A stretch of DNA of 64,000 nucleotides from Synechocystis sp. PCC 7509 (GTDB lineage Bacteria > Cyanobacteriota > Cyanobacteriia > Cyanobacteriales > Chroococcidiopsidaceae): contig NZ_ALVU02000002.1 in assembly GCF_000332075.2 (NCBI RefSeq), positions 1-64,000 of the forward strand. The letters run 5' to 3'. Position 1 is the first letter of the stretch; the number at the start of each line of letters is the position of its first letter. Of the stretch, positions 16,871 through 25,890 are shown piece after piece. A program made the translations under genes and the position numbers. Under the pieces are notes generated by a model. The model saw only the letters and a program-made list of their open reading frames with translations. It did no database searches and was not told the origin of the DNA.

Positions 16871-17669
16871 TTCCGCTAGAGAAAATCATTGTACCGGCCT
16901 CTAATGAATTCTAAATCCCCCTTCAAGTGGCGGCATTATCAGTCAGAAATCATCCTACGTTGTGTTCGGTGGTATCTAAGCTATCCGCTTTCCTATCGCC
17001 AAGTAACAGAGATGGTGAACGAGCGGGGATTAGATATACATCACAGCACCGTCTTCCGTTGGGTGCAAGAATATAGTCCAGAAATGGACAAACGAGTCAG
17101 ACCGTATCTAAAGCTTACTAATGACTCATGGCGGGTAGATGAAACCTATATTTTGGTCAAAGGCAAGCAGAAGTATTTATACCGAGCAGTCGATTCGGCA
17201 GGGAACACCTTAGACTTCCTCCTCACAGCGAAGCGGGATGCGAAAGCGGCGAAACGGTTTTTGCGTAAGACATTGAAAGCAATTCACACTTCCGTACCAA
17301 GAGTCATCACTGTGGATAAGAACCCTGCTTATCCAAAAGCGATTAACGTACTCAAAGCTGCCAATAAGTTACCCGAAGTAGTGAAATTACGACAGATTAA
17401 ATATCTCAATAATATTGTGGAGCAAGACCATCGGGGGATAAAACGATTAGTCAAACCAGGAATGGGATTTGGCTCCTTCAACACTGCAAGAAGAACCATT
17501 CGGGGATATGAAACTCTGAACATGGTTAGAAAAGGACAAGTTATTGGTGTTCCCAGGGGAGCCATCAAAGAGCGACTTGTCTTTATCTATCAAATCTTTG
17601 GGGTAGTTGCATAATTTCAACTCCTGCCACAGGGGTTTTCTGTCTTCACTAAGTTTTTGCAACACAACC
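16838..17669 (+). mobile_element. Complete IS6-family insertion sequence
   Basis: 832 bp bounded by the 16-bp inverted repeats GGTTGTGTTGCAAAAA (16838-16853) and its complement (17654-17669), with one intact transposase gene. The 8-base flanks (CTGGGGGC and GACCTAAG) are not direct repeats. Both neighbouring genes are cut at the IS ends, so it marks a deletion or cointegrate junction rather than a clean insertion. Confidence 0.92.
16904..17614 (+). CDS. tnpA: IS6-family DDE transposase
   Basis: 236 residues from ATG 16904 (MNSKSPFKWRHYQ, the usual start; an in-frame TTG lies at 16889). A helix-turn-helix region (YRQVTEMVNERGLDIHHSTVF) is followed by catalytic residues in WRVDETYI, TVDKNPAYP and NIVEQDHRG. 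The length is normal for IS6. It appears intact and could mobilise the related relics in this window if their ends still work. Confidence 0.95.
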   Translation: MNSKSPFKWRHYQSEIILRCVRWYLSYPLSYRQVTEMVNERGLDIHHSTVFRWVQEYSPEMDKRVRPYLKLTNDSWRVDETYILVKGKQKYLYRAVDSAGNTLDFLLTAKRDAKAAKRFLRKTLKAIHTSVPRVITVDKNPAYPKAINVLKAANKLPEVVKLRQIKYLNNIVEQDHRGIKRLVKPGMGFGSFNTARRTIRGYETLNMVRKGQVIGVPRGAIKERLVFIYQIFGVVA

Positions 17670-19191
17670 GACCTAAGTAATCAGCAATAGCTAACTTTGC
17701 CATTAAGGTCGTCGGATAAGTAAATTCCAAGTATGGATCAGGGTCTCGAAAGGGTTTCATCGGTAATGCTGGTAATTGCTCTTTTTCTTCTATAAACCGT
17801 AAGTCCGCATTAAGAGTCAGGGCTGATAGTGGTAAATCTAGTTGCTTGGCTAAAGCCGCAATTTTGTCAGCCCGTTCTTGAGTGCGGGTTTTCTTGAACT
17901 TCCGATAACGATGTAATGGAATCGGCCCGTCCACCGGATAATAGGGTACATACCTTTGCTCGTCCCGTTCTACATATAGCTGGTTATCAAACAATCCCCA
18001 CCAAAGAATCACTGTCTCACCTGCTAGGTCTGGGTCTACTTCATAAGCCACTCCAAGGACGGAGACTCTGGCATCACCCCCAACTTTCCGTCGTTGTGGC
18101 TCACGAGCAAAAGTGCAAAACCGTTCCCAGTTGCACATGGCACGCAGTCCATCCTTGGGGATATTTTGTAGCCAGTCTTCCATTCGTGAATGAGGTTCTG
18201 ACCGATGTGGTTGGTCGTTATAGTTATCTAAATATTTATGGAGCCACTGATTGGCTTCGGCTTCTGTTTCTGGTTTATGGAAGTGGTAAAGGGTTTCGTG
18301 AGCTTCTTTGACTGTGCGAAATGGTCTTTCAACTTTACCTTTAGAGCGGGCGGTCACTCGCCGACCATCGCTACCTTTGGGCATATGGGTCATCAATTTG
18401 ATGCCCAAGCATGACAAGACGTTTTGGAATACTTGACTTTTAGATATTGGTCCATTGTCAGCATAAATTGTGGCGGGAATGCCTTGAAAGGGTGAACTAG
18501 AGTCAGTTTTAGCTGTCATAGCGTTAAATAAAAACCGCAGGGCAGCTTCCACATCTTCTCCATAGACGCAGTGGTATTCTTGATAGCACATTCCACTGCG
18601 GTCATCAACGATGCTGTAAAGCATCAGGAGTGGATTGCCACGACCGGGTTCAACCCAGGCTGGTTGCTTGATGTGTTTTAAGTCTGAAGGGCTAAGGTCA
18701 AAGTGCCAACAGTCATTGCTATCATCCGCTTGAAACCTAACTGATGGCGGTTGTCTAGTCATTCTTTCTGTGTCGTAACCCCACGCTTTGAGATAGCGAT
18801 TTACAGTAGTTTTGGTAAGTAGTCCCTTATTGGGTTGTACAAAACCATTAGGGGTATTGATTCCATGCTCTTCTAACAACTCGATTGCTCGTGAGGTGGA
18901 GATATGCCGTCCCTTCTTGTTACTGGTGCGAATTTTGAAAGCAGCAATGACTTCGCAGTAATTTTCCATTTCCGTTGAGGACAACTTACGCGGCTGTCCT
19001 CGGTCGGTACGCCGGAGGGATTTCGGCTTTGACACCTCTCGTAATAGCCGATACAGGGTGTCTGTAGATATTCCATATAAACTAGCGGTTTCATAAAGGA
19101 GGAGCTTCCGTTCGGGACAGCGATTAGGTAGCAAGTCCAGTCGTTGGCGTAAGCTTACCAAAGCCGAGACAGATATCTGTTGGCGGGGCAT
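17617..19191 (-). CDS. Mu/IS481-like DDE transposase, 3' end replaced by IS6
   Basis: 524 residues. Helix-turn-helix parts occur near 35-50 (ASLYGISTDTLYRLLRE) and 97-135. The rve-type catalytic core has Asp165 (CWHFDLSPSD), Asp245 (IYADNGPIS) and Glu288 (KGKVERPFR). A C-terminal Mu-type beta domain follows. The final residues from LCCKNLV onward are read from IS6 sequence, so the natural C terminus and anything downstream (such transposons often carry an AAA ATPase) are lost. It overlaps the resolvase gene start by one base. Related to TniA/TnsB-like transposases; the exact family is uncertain. Confidence 0.85.
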   Translation of the reverse strand: MPRQQISVSALVSLRQRLDLLPNRCPERKLLLYETASLYGISTDTLYRLLREVSKPKSLRRTDRGQPRKLSSTEMENYCEVIAAFKIRTSNKKGRHISTSRAIELLEEHGINTPNGFVQPNKGLLTKTTVNRYLKAWGYDTERMTRQPPSVRFQADDSNDCWHFDLSPSDLKHIKQPAWVEPGRGNPLLMLYSIVDDRSGMCYQEYHCVYGEDVEAALRFLFNAMTAKTDSSSPFQGIPATIYADNGPISKSQVFQNVLSCLGIKLMTHMPKGSDGRRVTARSKGKVERPFRTVKEAHETLYHFHKPETEAEANQWLHKYLDNYNDQPHRSEPHSRMEDWLQNIPKDGLRAMCNWERFCTFAREPQRRKVGGDARVSVLGVAYEVDPDLAGETVILWWGLFDNQLYVERDEQRYVPYYPVDGPIPLHRYRKFKKTRTQERADKIAALAKQLDLPLSALTLNADLRFIEEKEQLPALPMKPFRDPDPYLEFTYPTTLMAKLAIADYLGRLCCKNLVKTENPCGRS

Positions 19192-19751
19192 TATCTTATT
19201 TGCCCCTCGGCTACATAGTTGTAGAGGGTTGGTTTGGAGATGCCCATCATGTGGCAGATTTCGTCTATTGAGTATTGACGATCGTTGTAGAGCTTAACTG
19301 CCAATTGTCGTTTGTTAGGGTCTAAAGCTTTGGGTCGTCCACCTTTGCGCCCTCTAGCTCTGGCGGCAGCAAGTCCAGCTTGGGTTCTTTCTCGGATTAA
19401 GTTACGTTCAAATTCTGCCAATGCCCCAAATAAGTGAAATATCAACTGTCCGCTACTTGAAGTGGTATTAATCGATTCTTGCAGGCTATGCAGTCCAATC
19501 GAGCGCCCTTTTAAGGTTTCTGTTAACTCAATTAAGTCTTTAAGGGATCTGCCTAAACGGTCTAATCGCCACACTACAAGCGTATCCCCGGCTCTAGCTA
19601 TTTCTAATGCTGAGGTTAAGCCTGGACGAGCAGTTTTGACTCCACTGAAGTAATCCTCAAAAATCTGCTCGCATCCTGCCGCCTGCAAAGCATCCTTTTG
19701 CAGATTTAATTTTTGATCGTCTGTTGACACGCGAGCATAGCCAATTAGCAT
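19191..19751 (-). CDS. Serine resolvase/invertase
   Basis: 186 residues. It has the catalytic Ser in YARVSTDDQ, the conserved arginines in VWRLDRLGRSLKDL, the GALAEFERNLIRERT segment, and a C-terminal helix-turn-helix (YSIDEICHMMGISKPTLYNYV). It is full length for the Tn3-type resolvase family. It lies directly upstream of the DDE transposase, as in transposons that resolve cointegrates. It should act at a res site, probably in the 19752-19920 stretch. Confidence 0.93.
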   Translation of the reverse strand: MLIGYARVSTDDQKLNLQKDALQAAGCEQIFEDYFSGVKTARPGLTSALEIARAGDTLVVWRLDRLGRSLKDLIELTETLKGRSIGLHSLQESINTTSSSGQLIFHLFGALAEFERNLIRERTQAGLAAARARGRKGGRPKALDPNKRQLAVKLYNDRQYSIDEICHMMGISKPTLYNYVAEGQIR

Positions 19752-19917
19752 CGTTTAGAGTAAATAAACTCGTGTTTATCAATCATATCCTGCAATTGAT
19801 ATAATTACTAAGTTTTTTGCCCTAAACAATGACAACTTTTGGTTCGGCTGTAACTTGTCCGTTTCCAGTCAAGAAAACGCTCGTTTTCTTTACTGACTTC
19901 TCCCCAATTTTTATTCT

Positions 19918-20031
19918 CAGTTAATCTGGTCTGAAATTTATGATTTCGGTCTGTTGTCGTTTAATGTGGTTCTATTCTCTGTTAATGCGGTCTCAACCAC
20001 CTGCTTATTATCGTTTAATGTGGTCTCAAAA
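19918..20031. repeat. Transposon-end repeats (four copies of TTAATGTGGTCT-like)
   Basis: Four related direct repeats stand at about 19920 (GTTAATCTGGTCTGAAA), 19959 (GTTTAATGTGGTTCTA), 19981 (GTTAATGCGGTCTCAA) and 20013 (GTTTAATGTGGTCTCAAA). All lie outside the resolvase/transposase pair. This pattern resembles the multiple transposase-binding sites at ends of Tn7/Tn5053-type elements. A cellular WD40 fragment begins right after, so the transposon end is near 20040-20070. Confidence 0.75.
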
Positions 20032-20071
20032 ACGCGATGATTTCGGGTCGGAGCGATTATAATATCGGGTC

Positions 20072-20269
20072 GCTACATTTAGCGCTGATGGTCAAATTGT
20101 ACTAAGTGGCAGCGACGATCACACCATTAACCTGTGGGATGTGCAGACAGGACATTGCCTGAGTACGGTGACGGTCGATCGACTCTATGAAGGCATGAAT
20201 ATTCAAGGCGCAAGCGGATTGACAGTTGCTCAAAAAGCCACCCTTAAAACATTGGGTGCGTTGGCGTAG
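20072..20269 (+). pseudogene. WD40-repeat protein, C-terminal fragment
   Basis: The frame reads [20 protein letters not shown], then [13 protein letters not shown], one WD40 blade, followed by a tail ending in TLGALA and a stop. There is no start codon or upstream blade because the transposon end lies at about 20040. It is the end of a larger WD40 gene of the kind common in cyanobacteria. Confidence 0.8.
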
Positions 20270-20506
20270 CCGATGCGTATCACACGAGCGTTGAGACAAT
20301 TGCCTTAAGTCAGAGCTTAACTGGCAGATATTGAGTGGTGAAATTTGCAGAAGTTTTGCAGACTGAACTTATGTCAAAACAGCTTGCGCCATAAAAATAG
20401 GTCACGGTAGCTTCCTTGCTATTCTTCAATCCTCAAAAGTTCATCATTTTCCACATCCCAAAATTATAAGGAGTCGCATTCTACACCTGCGAAATTCATA
20501 GGCTAT

Positions 20507-21577
20507 ATGAACTTGTTACAATCGCTGCAACAACGGGGGCAATCAGTCTGGCTAGACGGGTTTGAGCGAGGCTGGATTATTAGTGGTCAGTTGCAGTACT
20601 CTATTGATGACGATGGCGTGCAGGGTGTACTGTCAAACTTTCAAAGCCTGCAAGCTGCAATTAGAGGGCAGGAATACGATCACGACTTCAGCACACTTGC
20701 CCGCAAAGGCAGCAAGCTATCGGCGCGACAGTACTACGATTATGCGGTCATGCGAGACCTGCAATTAGCGGCTGACCTGCTAAAGCAAACCTATACTCAA
20801 ACCCACGGGCGAGACGGTTACGTTCAAGTTGATCTCCCGCCATACTCGCTATTGCAAGCTGAAACCGCGATCACAGAAGCTCAAAAAATCTGGAAATCTG
20901 TCGGATGGTGTAACTTGATGCTAAGAATTCCAGCTACTCAAATCATGATTCCGGTGATTGAACAACTAATTAGCGATCGCATGAATGTGAATGCAACATT
21001 CGTGTTTTCTCAGACCACCTATGAACAAGTATTCAATGCGTATCTTCGAGGTCTAGAGAGCCTCATTCAACAAGGAGAATCTGTGAATAACGTTGCTTGT
21101 TTTACCAGTTTTTCGATGGGTCGCTTCGATGCAGCAATTCATCCACTCACACCTAACGCACCAGAGCCGACATCTTTCGGAGTCGTTCAAGCGAATCTTC
21201 TCTACCAGCACTATCGAAATGTCTATCAGAGCGATCGCTGGAAAACTTTATGCAAAGAGGCAAATCCGCTTCGTCTCCTATGGGATTGCACAGATCTTCA
21301 TCCTCAAGATGCATGGCGCTATATTCAAGCTCTAGTATTTCCTGAAAGTGCGATCGTGCTGTCTCCACCGACGCTCGAAGCTTACAATGGAGTATCTCTA
21401 CTTCCCACAAGCTTGCTTGATAATCTTGAAGATGTTAAACAGATTTGGGCAAGCTTGCTGCCAACAGAAACTTCTTTAGATGAGATTATCAACCAACTCA
21501 TAAACGAGGAAGTAGCGCGATCAATGAAAGACTTTGAGCAATTGCTGAATACGATCGAGCGAAAGAGAATCAACTGA
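20507..21577 (+). CDS. Transaldolase-like protein with Arg at the Schiff-base position
   Basis: 356 residues. The N terminus (SVWLDGFERGWIISGQLQ) and NVNATFVFSQTTYEQVFNAYLRGLE follow the transaldolase family, whose enzymes move a dihydroxyacetone unit in the pentose phosphate pathway. In known enzymes the Schiff-base lysine lies in an IKIPAT-like motif; here it reads LMLRIPATQ, so the lysine seems to be Arg. The protein may therefore be inactive or do something else. No other sugar-phosphate gene is nearby. Confidence 0.8.
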   Translation: MNLLQSLQQRGQSVWLDGFERGWIISGQLQYSIDDDGVQGVLSNFQSLQAAIRGQEYDHDFSTLARKGSKLSARQYYDYAVMRDLQLAADLLKQTYTQTHGRDGYVQVDLPPYSLLQAETAITEAQKIWKSVGWCNLMLRIPATQIMIPVIEQLISDRMNVNATFVFSQTTYEQVFNAYLRGLESLIQQGESVNNVACFTSFSMGRFDAAIHPLTPNAPEPTSFGVVQANLLYQHYRNVYQSDRWKTLCKEANPLRLLWDCTDLHPQDAWRYIQALVFPESAIVLSPPTLEAYNGVSLLPTSLLDNLEDVKQIWASLLPTETSLDEIINQLINEEVARSMKDFEQLLNTIERKRIN

Positions 21578-21785
21578 AAACGCAACCGTAATCCTTAGTT
21601 AGCCGCCGAAACTGGCGGCATCTGGAGAGTTTAATATTATTTCCTGACAGTAGAGCGCAACGACTCGCTCGGAAAAGAAGATTTCAGTTTTGGCGTTTGA
21701 GTAGCAAGTGTGACGAAAACGCCGTTAACAAAACTAATCGACGCAAAAGCGCATTTCATGATCAAAGCGCAATCAATTACACACC

Positions 21786-22493
21786 CTAAAATTTGCGGAT
21801 GGCGATCGTATAAGACGCTCGTTGCTTGGACTCTCGTTGAGTTTTCACAATTCGGAAGTCTGGGTCGCAGTAAAGATGCTCTAACTGAGGAGTGGCTTGG
21901 AGGATTTTCTCTACCATTTTAGTTGTGGTTCGATCCAAGTGCTTCAATCTAGTCCCCTTTTGAGAGGTAACTGCTTTTGTAAACCAGGCATCCGCAATAT
22001 CAACAGTAAACGACCTAGCCCGAATTCGCAACGCCTGCTCAACGCCCACATTATGAATCAACCATTGCTGATTCGTGACTTCGTACCGTTGAATCAGCAT
22101 AAAGTCGTAAGCCACCAGCCACGAGGATAGCTTTTTCAGCAGAGGCAGGCGAGAACCGGGAGAGTACCGTGCCATGTTGGCGTAGTATCCATCTGGGTGA
22201 AAGATTTGGTAGGACTGGTCGCGGAGCCGCCCTGGAAAAATGTCTTGAAAGGGAATTGTAGACCAGAGGGATAGCCAAACTCCCTGAACTAGAGAAACCT
22301 GATCGCTGGCAACGGGGACTGAATTACGCTGCTGAAGTTCCATAAACAGCGCTGCGAGTTCTGTCATGTAAAACTGATTTTTTTGTCCCAAGGAATCACC
22401 ATCGCGTCCAGTAACTAGAAGCAACACAGCTTGTTTCAACTCCTCGGTACTGTTCTGCGTGAAGCCATCCAGGTCTACCATAAACTTTACCAT
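21786..22493 (-). CDS. Hypothetical protein, possibly PAP/fibrillin-like
   Basis: 235 residues. ELKQAVLLLVTGRDGDSLGQ followed by VQGVWLSLWSTIPFQD resembles the opening of plastid-lipid-associated (fibrillin) proteins, a lipocalin-like family in cyanobacteria. The rest does not let me confirm it. There is no signal peptide or membrane helix. It stands alone, convergent with the transaldolase-like gene. The family call is tentative. Confidence 0.6.
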   Translation of the reverse strand: MVKFMVDLDGFTQNSTEELKQAVLLLVTGRDGDSLGQKNQFYMTELAALFMELQQRNSVPVASDQVSLVQGVWLSLWSTIPFQDIFPGRLRDQSYQIFHPDGYYANMARYSPGSRLPLLKKLSSWLVAYDFMLIQRYEVTNQQWLIHNVGVEQALRIRARSFTVDIADAWFTKAVTSQKGTRLKHLDRTTTKMVEKILQATPQLEHLYCDPDFRIVKTQRESKQRASYTIAIRKF

Positions 22494-22706
22494 CTATCTC
22501 TGTTGAATTAAGTTTGCTTACTGGTAGGCAACAGTCCTACGTTACAAAAGAAAAATTTTGGGTAATAGCCTCTCCAGTCTAATTTGTTGGGCTTCACACT
22601 CGCCCGAAAATAACGCAACATAGCCCACTACTTCAAGGGAGACATCTCTAAAACCGTTGCGAAGTCTTTGCTGCCTCGACCCGGTTGGTCATACAAACCA
22701 ATGAAT

Positions 22707-22874
22707 TTTTTGGTTTCCCACGACGGCAGGTTGCAAGATATCAACACCCTAATTCCACCGAACTCTAGCTTTATTTTAAATTCTGCTAATGCCATCAACA
22801 ATAGCGGACAAATTGTAGGTACTGGCATTGTTAATGGTCAGCAACATGGTTTTATCTTAACGCCAACTAAATAA
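22707..22874 (+). pseudogene. HAF-repeat protein, C-terminal fragment
   Basis: The sequence LQDINTLIPPNSSFILN, then AINNSGQIVGTGIVNGQQHG and FILTP is the end of a HAF-repeat extracellular protein. An open frame starts at 22668, but similarity begins only near 22707, and the many upstream repeats expected are absent. It is a decayed gene end. Confidence 0.65.
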
Positions 22875-23275
22875 AAAAGCGATCACCTCCACAGACTTTA
22901 TATCATACAGAAAATCTACACCTCTGCACATAATAATTGTGTTGATTTTTTTCTAAAGGTAGTGTGGTCAGGGTTCATCTACTGTATTCAAAATCTGCCT
23001 GTACAAATTTGAAAATACTTTAAACTTTAACGTAGCAATCAAGTTATTTATCAAAGGTTTCACTGCAACAATCAGATTTTTCTGCTTTGCCTTAACCAAG
23101 ATAACAAGCAATCGACTAATTTTAACTCCCAAACTGTCAGCATCCGCTCTAACACGACACTCCATAAGGCGTATGCAACAGATTCGCCGCCGTTATGCCA
23201 TGCCGCTTCTCCCCGCCTGTCATAGCGCATGGTAGTCCCAGGACTAGCGATTTGCAGAGCGTTTTCTTTCTGATA
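22875..23275. other. Intergenic 400 bp, no gene seen
   Basis: It contains a 65-codon minus-strand frame (22968-23165) that I cannot support. It lies just downstream of the integrase 23276-24277, so attachment-site arms could be here; I found no clear one by eye. Confidence 0.35.
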
Positions 23276-24277
23276 CTAATCTTCCTCCTCACCGATCGCC
23301 TGCAAATAAGCCTTAGCCGCAGCTTGTTTCAGCGCTCCTTGAGTATAGCGCCCGTATACTCTATCGCTTTTAATCCCCATTAACTCCTTGCCATACATTG
23401 GGTCTACGCCTTTACGGGTAATGCTCGTACCAAATTCATGCCGAAAGCGATGTGGTCGGATATCATCTACTTGAGCGATCGCACCGAGCTTCTTTACCAT
23501 TCTGTATAGCCCTTTGTAACCTAGCCTCTCCCCTCGGTGCTTCGGATCTTGGCACAAAAACATCGGACTATCAGGAGTTGGTATAAACACCTCTCCTTGA
23601 TGCTGCCGCCATTCTAGATAGGCTTCTAAATGTTGTTTGGCTTCACGGCTCAAAGGTATTTCACTTACGTTCTGTCCCTTGGAACGATGAACAGTCAATC
23701 TTTTGCCATTCCAATGGTTGATATTAAGAACTGATAATTCCGAAGCTCTAAGTCCATGACTAAGCAGAGCGACAATTGCACGATCGCGTATTCTTGTTGC
23801 GCCATCAGTAGAAAGCGCGTGCCAAATATCAGCCATGTCCTCTTTTTCAATATGCAGGTCTTGCGGCTCCTCTACCCGTTCTAGTCCGATTGCATCCGTC
23901 GGCAGGGGTTGATTTACCGGATATCCATTACTGCGACGTAGCCATTGGTAAAATGCTCGTAGCGTGTTGAGGGCATGGTTAATCGAAGCGGGTTTAAGTT
24001 CTTGCTGTTTCAACTCCCGCCGATATTTACCGATATCGCTAGGGGTGACATCCAGCCAAGACTTATTGCACCAAGAGCTAAAATTCTTTAGTTGTCGCTT
24101 GTAAGCGCGCTGCGTGTTATCTGCTTTGCCTGTCTGCCGCAGAAACTCCTCAATTTGCCAGTGGCGCAAGTCTGAAAGCATTTTTGGGGATTGGGTGCGA
24201 TCGCTTCCCTTCTCTCGTCCGCTATCAAGGGAAATAATATTAATAGGTAGGATAGGGCGGTCTGGGATTTGGGGCAT
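23276..24277 (-). CDS. Tyrosine recombinase/integrase (XerC-like)
   Basis: 333 residues. The N-terminal SAM-like core-binding domain (about 35-125) has NTQRAYKRQLKNFSSWC. The catalytic domain has the first Arg in HGLRASELS, HRFRHEFGT (H-x-x-R), a Lys in place of the second His (GIKSDRV) and Tyr in VYGRYTQG. All residues needed for strand exchange appear present. It is a candidate for mobility or for dimer resolution of a plasmid. It stands alone, transcribed towards an empty 400-bp stretch. Confidence 0.92.
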   Translation of the reverse strand: MPQIPDRPILPINIISLDSGREKGSDRTQSPKMLSDLRHWQIEEFLRQTGKADNTQRAYKRQLKNFSSWCNKSWLDVTPSDIGKYRRELKQQELKPASINHALNTLRAFYQWLRRSNGYPVNQPLPTDAIGLERVEEPQDLHIEKEDMADIWHALSTDGATRIRDRAIVALLSHGLRASELSVLNINHWNGKRLTVHRSKGQNVSEIPLSREAKQHLEAYLEWRQHQGEVFIPTPDSPMFLCQDPKHRGERLGYKGLYRMVKKLGAIAQVDDIRPHRFRHEFGTSITRKGVDPMYGKELMGIKSDRVYGRYTQGALKQAAAKAYLQAIGEEED

Positions 24278-24443
24278 AATTTTTAGGTAGAGATAACTGC
24301 ACTTATCACCATCAGACTATTCTCAGATTATTATCTCCTACTTCTACCGAAGGGCTACCTCTAGTCCCATAATATTAATAATCCCGTGCAGTTCCGCAAA
24401 GCAGACGCTACGCGATCTCACTGTACCTATGGAAAACTAATCT

Positions 24444-24974
24444 ATGGGCAGAACAACAAACGAAAAGTGTTGGGCTTGCAGCCTATTGACAGCAACCGAA
24501 GCTCGAAAGCTTCACGGTGAAAATGGCGATGAGTGTTGGCAAAATGATATTTGCCATAGTCGGCGCTCTTACTACCGCAAAGGCAGAGGGCGATCTCAGA
24601 TTAGGAAGTCGGCAATTGATGAAATCGCTGTACCATTACCAGGATTTGCTTACGTTGTTTTGCACACTTATTTAGACCAGCCCCGCGAACCGAATGATGA
24701 AGTTCTAATTCATGCTATTTGTGCAGAATTATGGATTGGTAGCACTCCCAAGGCAATGACCCAACCCCAGCACACTTTTGGATTACCGCCGCGACTTGTT
24801 AAAGAGTATGCGCTTCAATTACTTAATGCGTTGTACTTGAAATATGGTCATGGAAAGCGATCTGGGTTTGAAAGGTTTGCACGTAACGAGCAACACTCAA
24901 TTTCCCAATGTCCCGTGCGTCCTTGTTCTTTCCACGCGGCGCATCTCAATCCTTATCATCCTCAAAATCAATGA
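24444..24974 (+). CDS. Unknown protein, first gene of a duplicated two-gene cassette
   Basis: 176 residues. The N terminus has CWAC and CWQNDIC, which could bind zinc. The middle (LPGFAYVVLHTYLDQP and HAICAELWIGSTPKA) is shared with the broken gene at 27067-27402. It overlaps the next gene through ATGA, so the two are translationally coupled. I do not recognise a family. The cassette is flanked by recombinase genes, which suggests accessory plasmid functions. Confidence 0.7.
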   Translation: MGRTTNEKCWACSLLTATEARKLHGENGDECWQNDICHSRRSYYRKGRGRSQIRKSAIDEIAVPLPGFAYVVLHTYLDQPREPNDEVLIHAICAELWIGSTPKAMTQPQHTFGLPPRLVKEYALQLLNALYLKYGHGKRSGFERFARNEQHSISQCPVRPCSFHAAHLNPYHPQNQ

Positions 24975-25672
24975 ACGGTCAGCAACTTGAACTACCGCTC
25001 TGGTCGCAATTACAACGGAGTCGCCTCGCTCCTGAATCTATCAATCTGGAGGCAATATTAGACCAAGCGGAAACAGAAATCGCTCAGTTACCCGAAGCGA
25101 TGCAAATGCAAGCGGCGGGGGAGGCAATTTTGCAACTAGCACAACTGCAACTGTTACGCTTTGAAGTGCTGATTGATAACTGGGAGAATGCTTACCGTGA
25201 TCCCCACGTCAAGAGCGATTTCTTTGATGACATTGTGCGCCAGACGATGGCTGTAGATTTGACTGACTTGGTTACGCCAGCACTGCCCCGCCTTCGCCGA
25301 ACCAAATCAGTTACTCCCAAGGCACAAGATTCTGTAGTAGGTGTAGTAAATAAGTCTGCTGTGCTGGCAATGGTCGAGCAATTAGACGCTCTTTCTCAAA
25401 TTGATCAGGAATTACCCTTATCCGACGAAGAACGCAAACAACTTGCTTTAAACTTTGCTCATGAGGAAAATATCTTTGCTTGGTGTCAGGCGATCGCTTC
25501 TTGGATTGGGCAACATCACGGGGAAAAAGTTTCTCTATGGCAATTACAGCAAGCGTTGGATATGCCACTGGTCGAGGTTTGGCTAGGGATGCTGCATTCT
25601 CCTACGCTATATCAGCGGGATGGTACGGGGGAGTTTTATCGGGATGTAAAGGATTTTTGGATTGGTAATTAA
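24971..25672 (+). CDS. Unknown protein, second gene of the cassette (paralogue of 27423-28106)
   Basis: 233 residues from ATG 24971 (MNGQQLELPLWSQLQ). I chose this start for the ATGA overlap and because the paralogue begins at the matching place. The conserved parts are the start (QLELxLW), FxxxxxRQTMAVDLTDL in the middle, and the C-terminal block (WIGQHHGEKVSLWQLQQALD, then VEVWLGMLHSPTLY and FWIGN). It has no known domain. The C-terminal block looks helical and may be a DNA- or protein-binding module. Confidence 0.72.
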   Translation: MNGQQLELPLWSQLQRSRLAPESINLEAILDQAETEIAQLPEAMQMQAAGEAILQLAQLQLLRFEVLIDNWENAYRDPHVKSDFFDDIVRQTMAVDLTDLVTPALPRLRRTKSVTPKAQDSVVGVVNKSAVLAMVEQLDALSQIDQELPLSDEERKQLALNFAHEENIFAWCQAIASWIGQHHGEKVSLWQLQQALDMPLVEVWLGMLHSPTLYQRDGTGEFYRDVKDFWIGN

Positions 25673-25890
25673 TGGAGATACACCTGGATACAGTTGCAAG
25701 GATACAGTTAGATAAACTTCAGCATTTGGTTTAACTTAGTTTTGCAATTATTTATTGAAGTTTATAAATTTGAAGAAGGCTGTAAACCTTACTATAAGCT
25801 GCTTTTATCGATTGATTGCTGTGATACATTTTGATATGGATTGAGATCCAAAATTATTTCAATTTCTACAGGCAGTCTCCAAATATTTTG

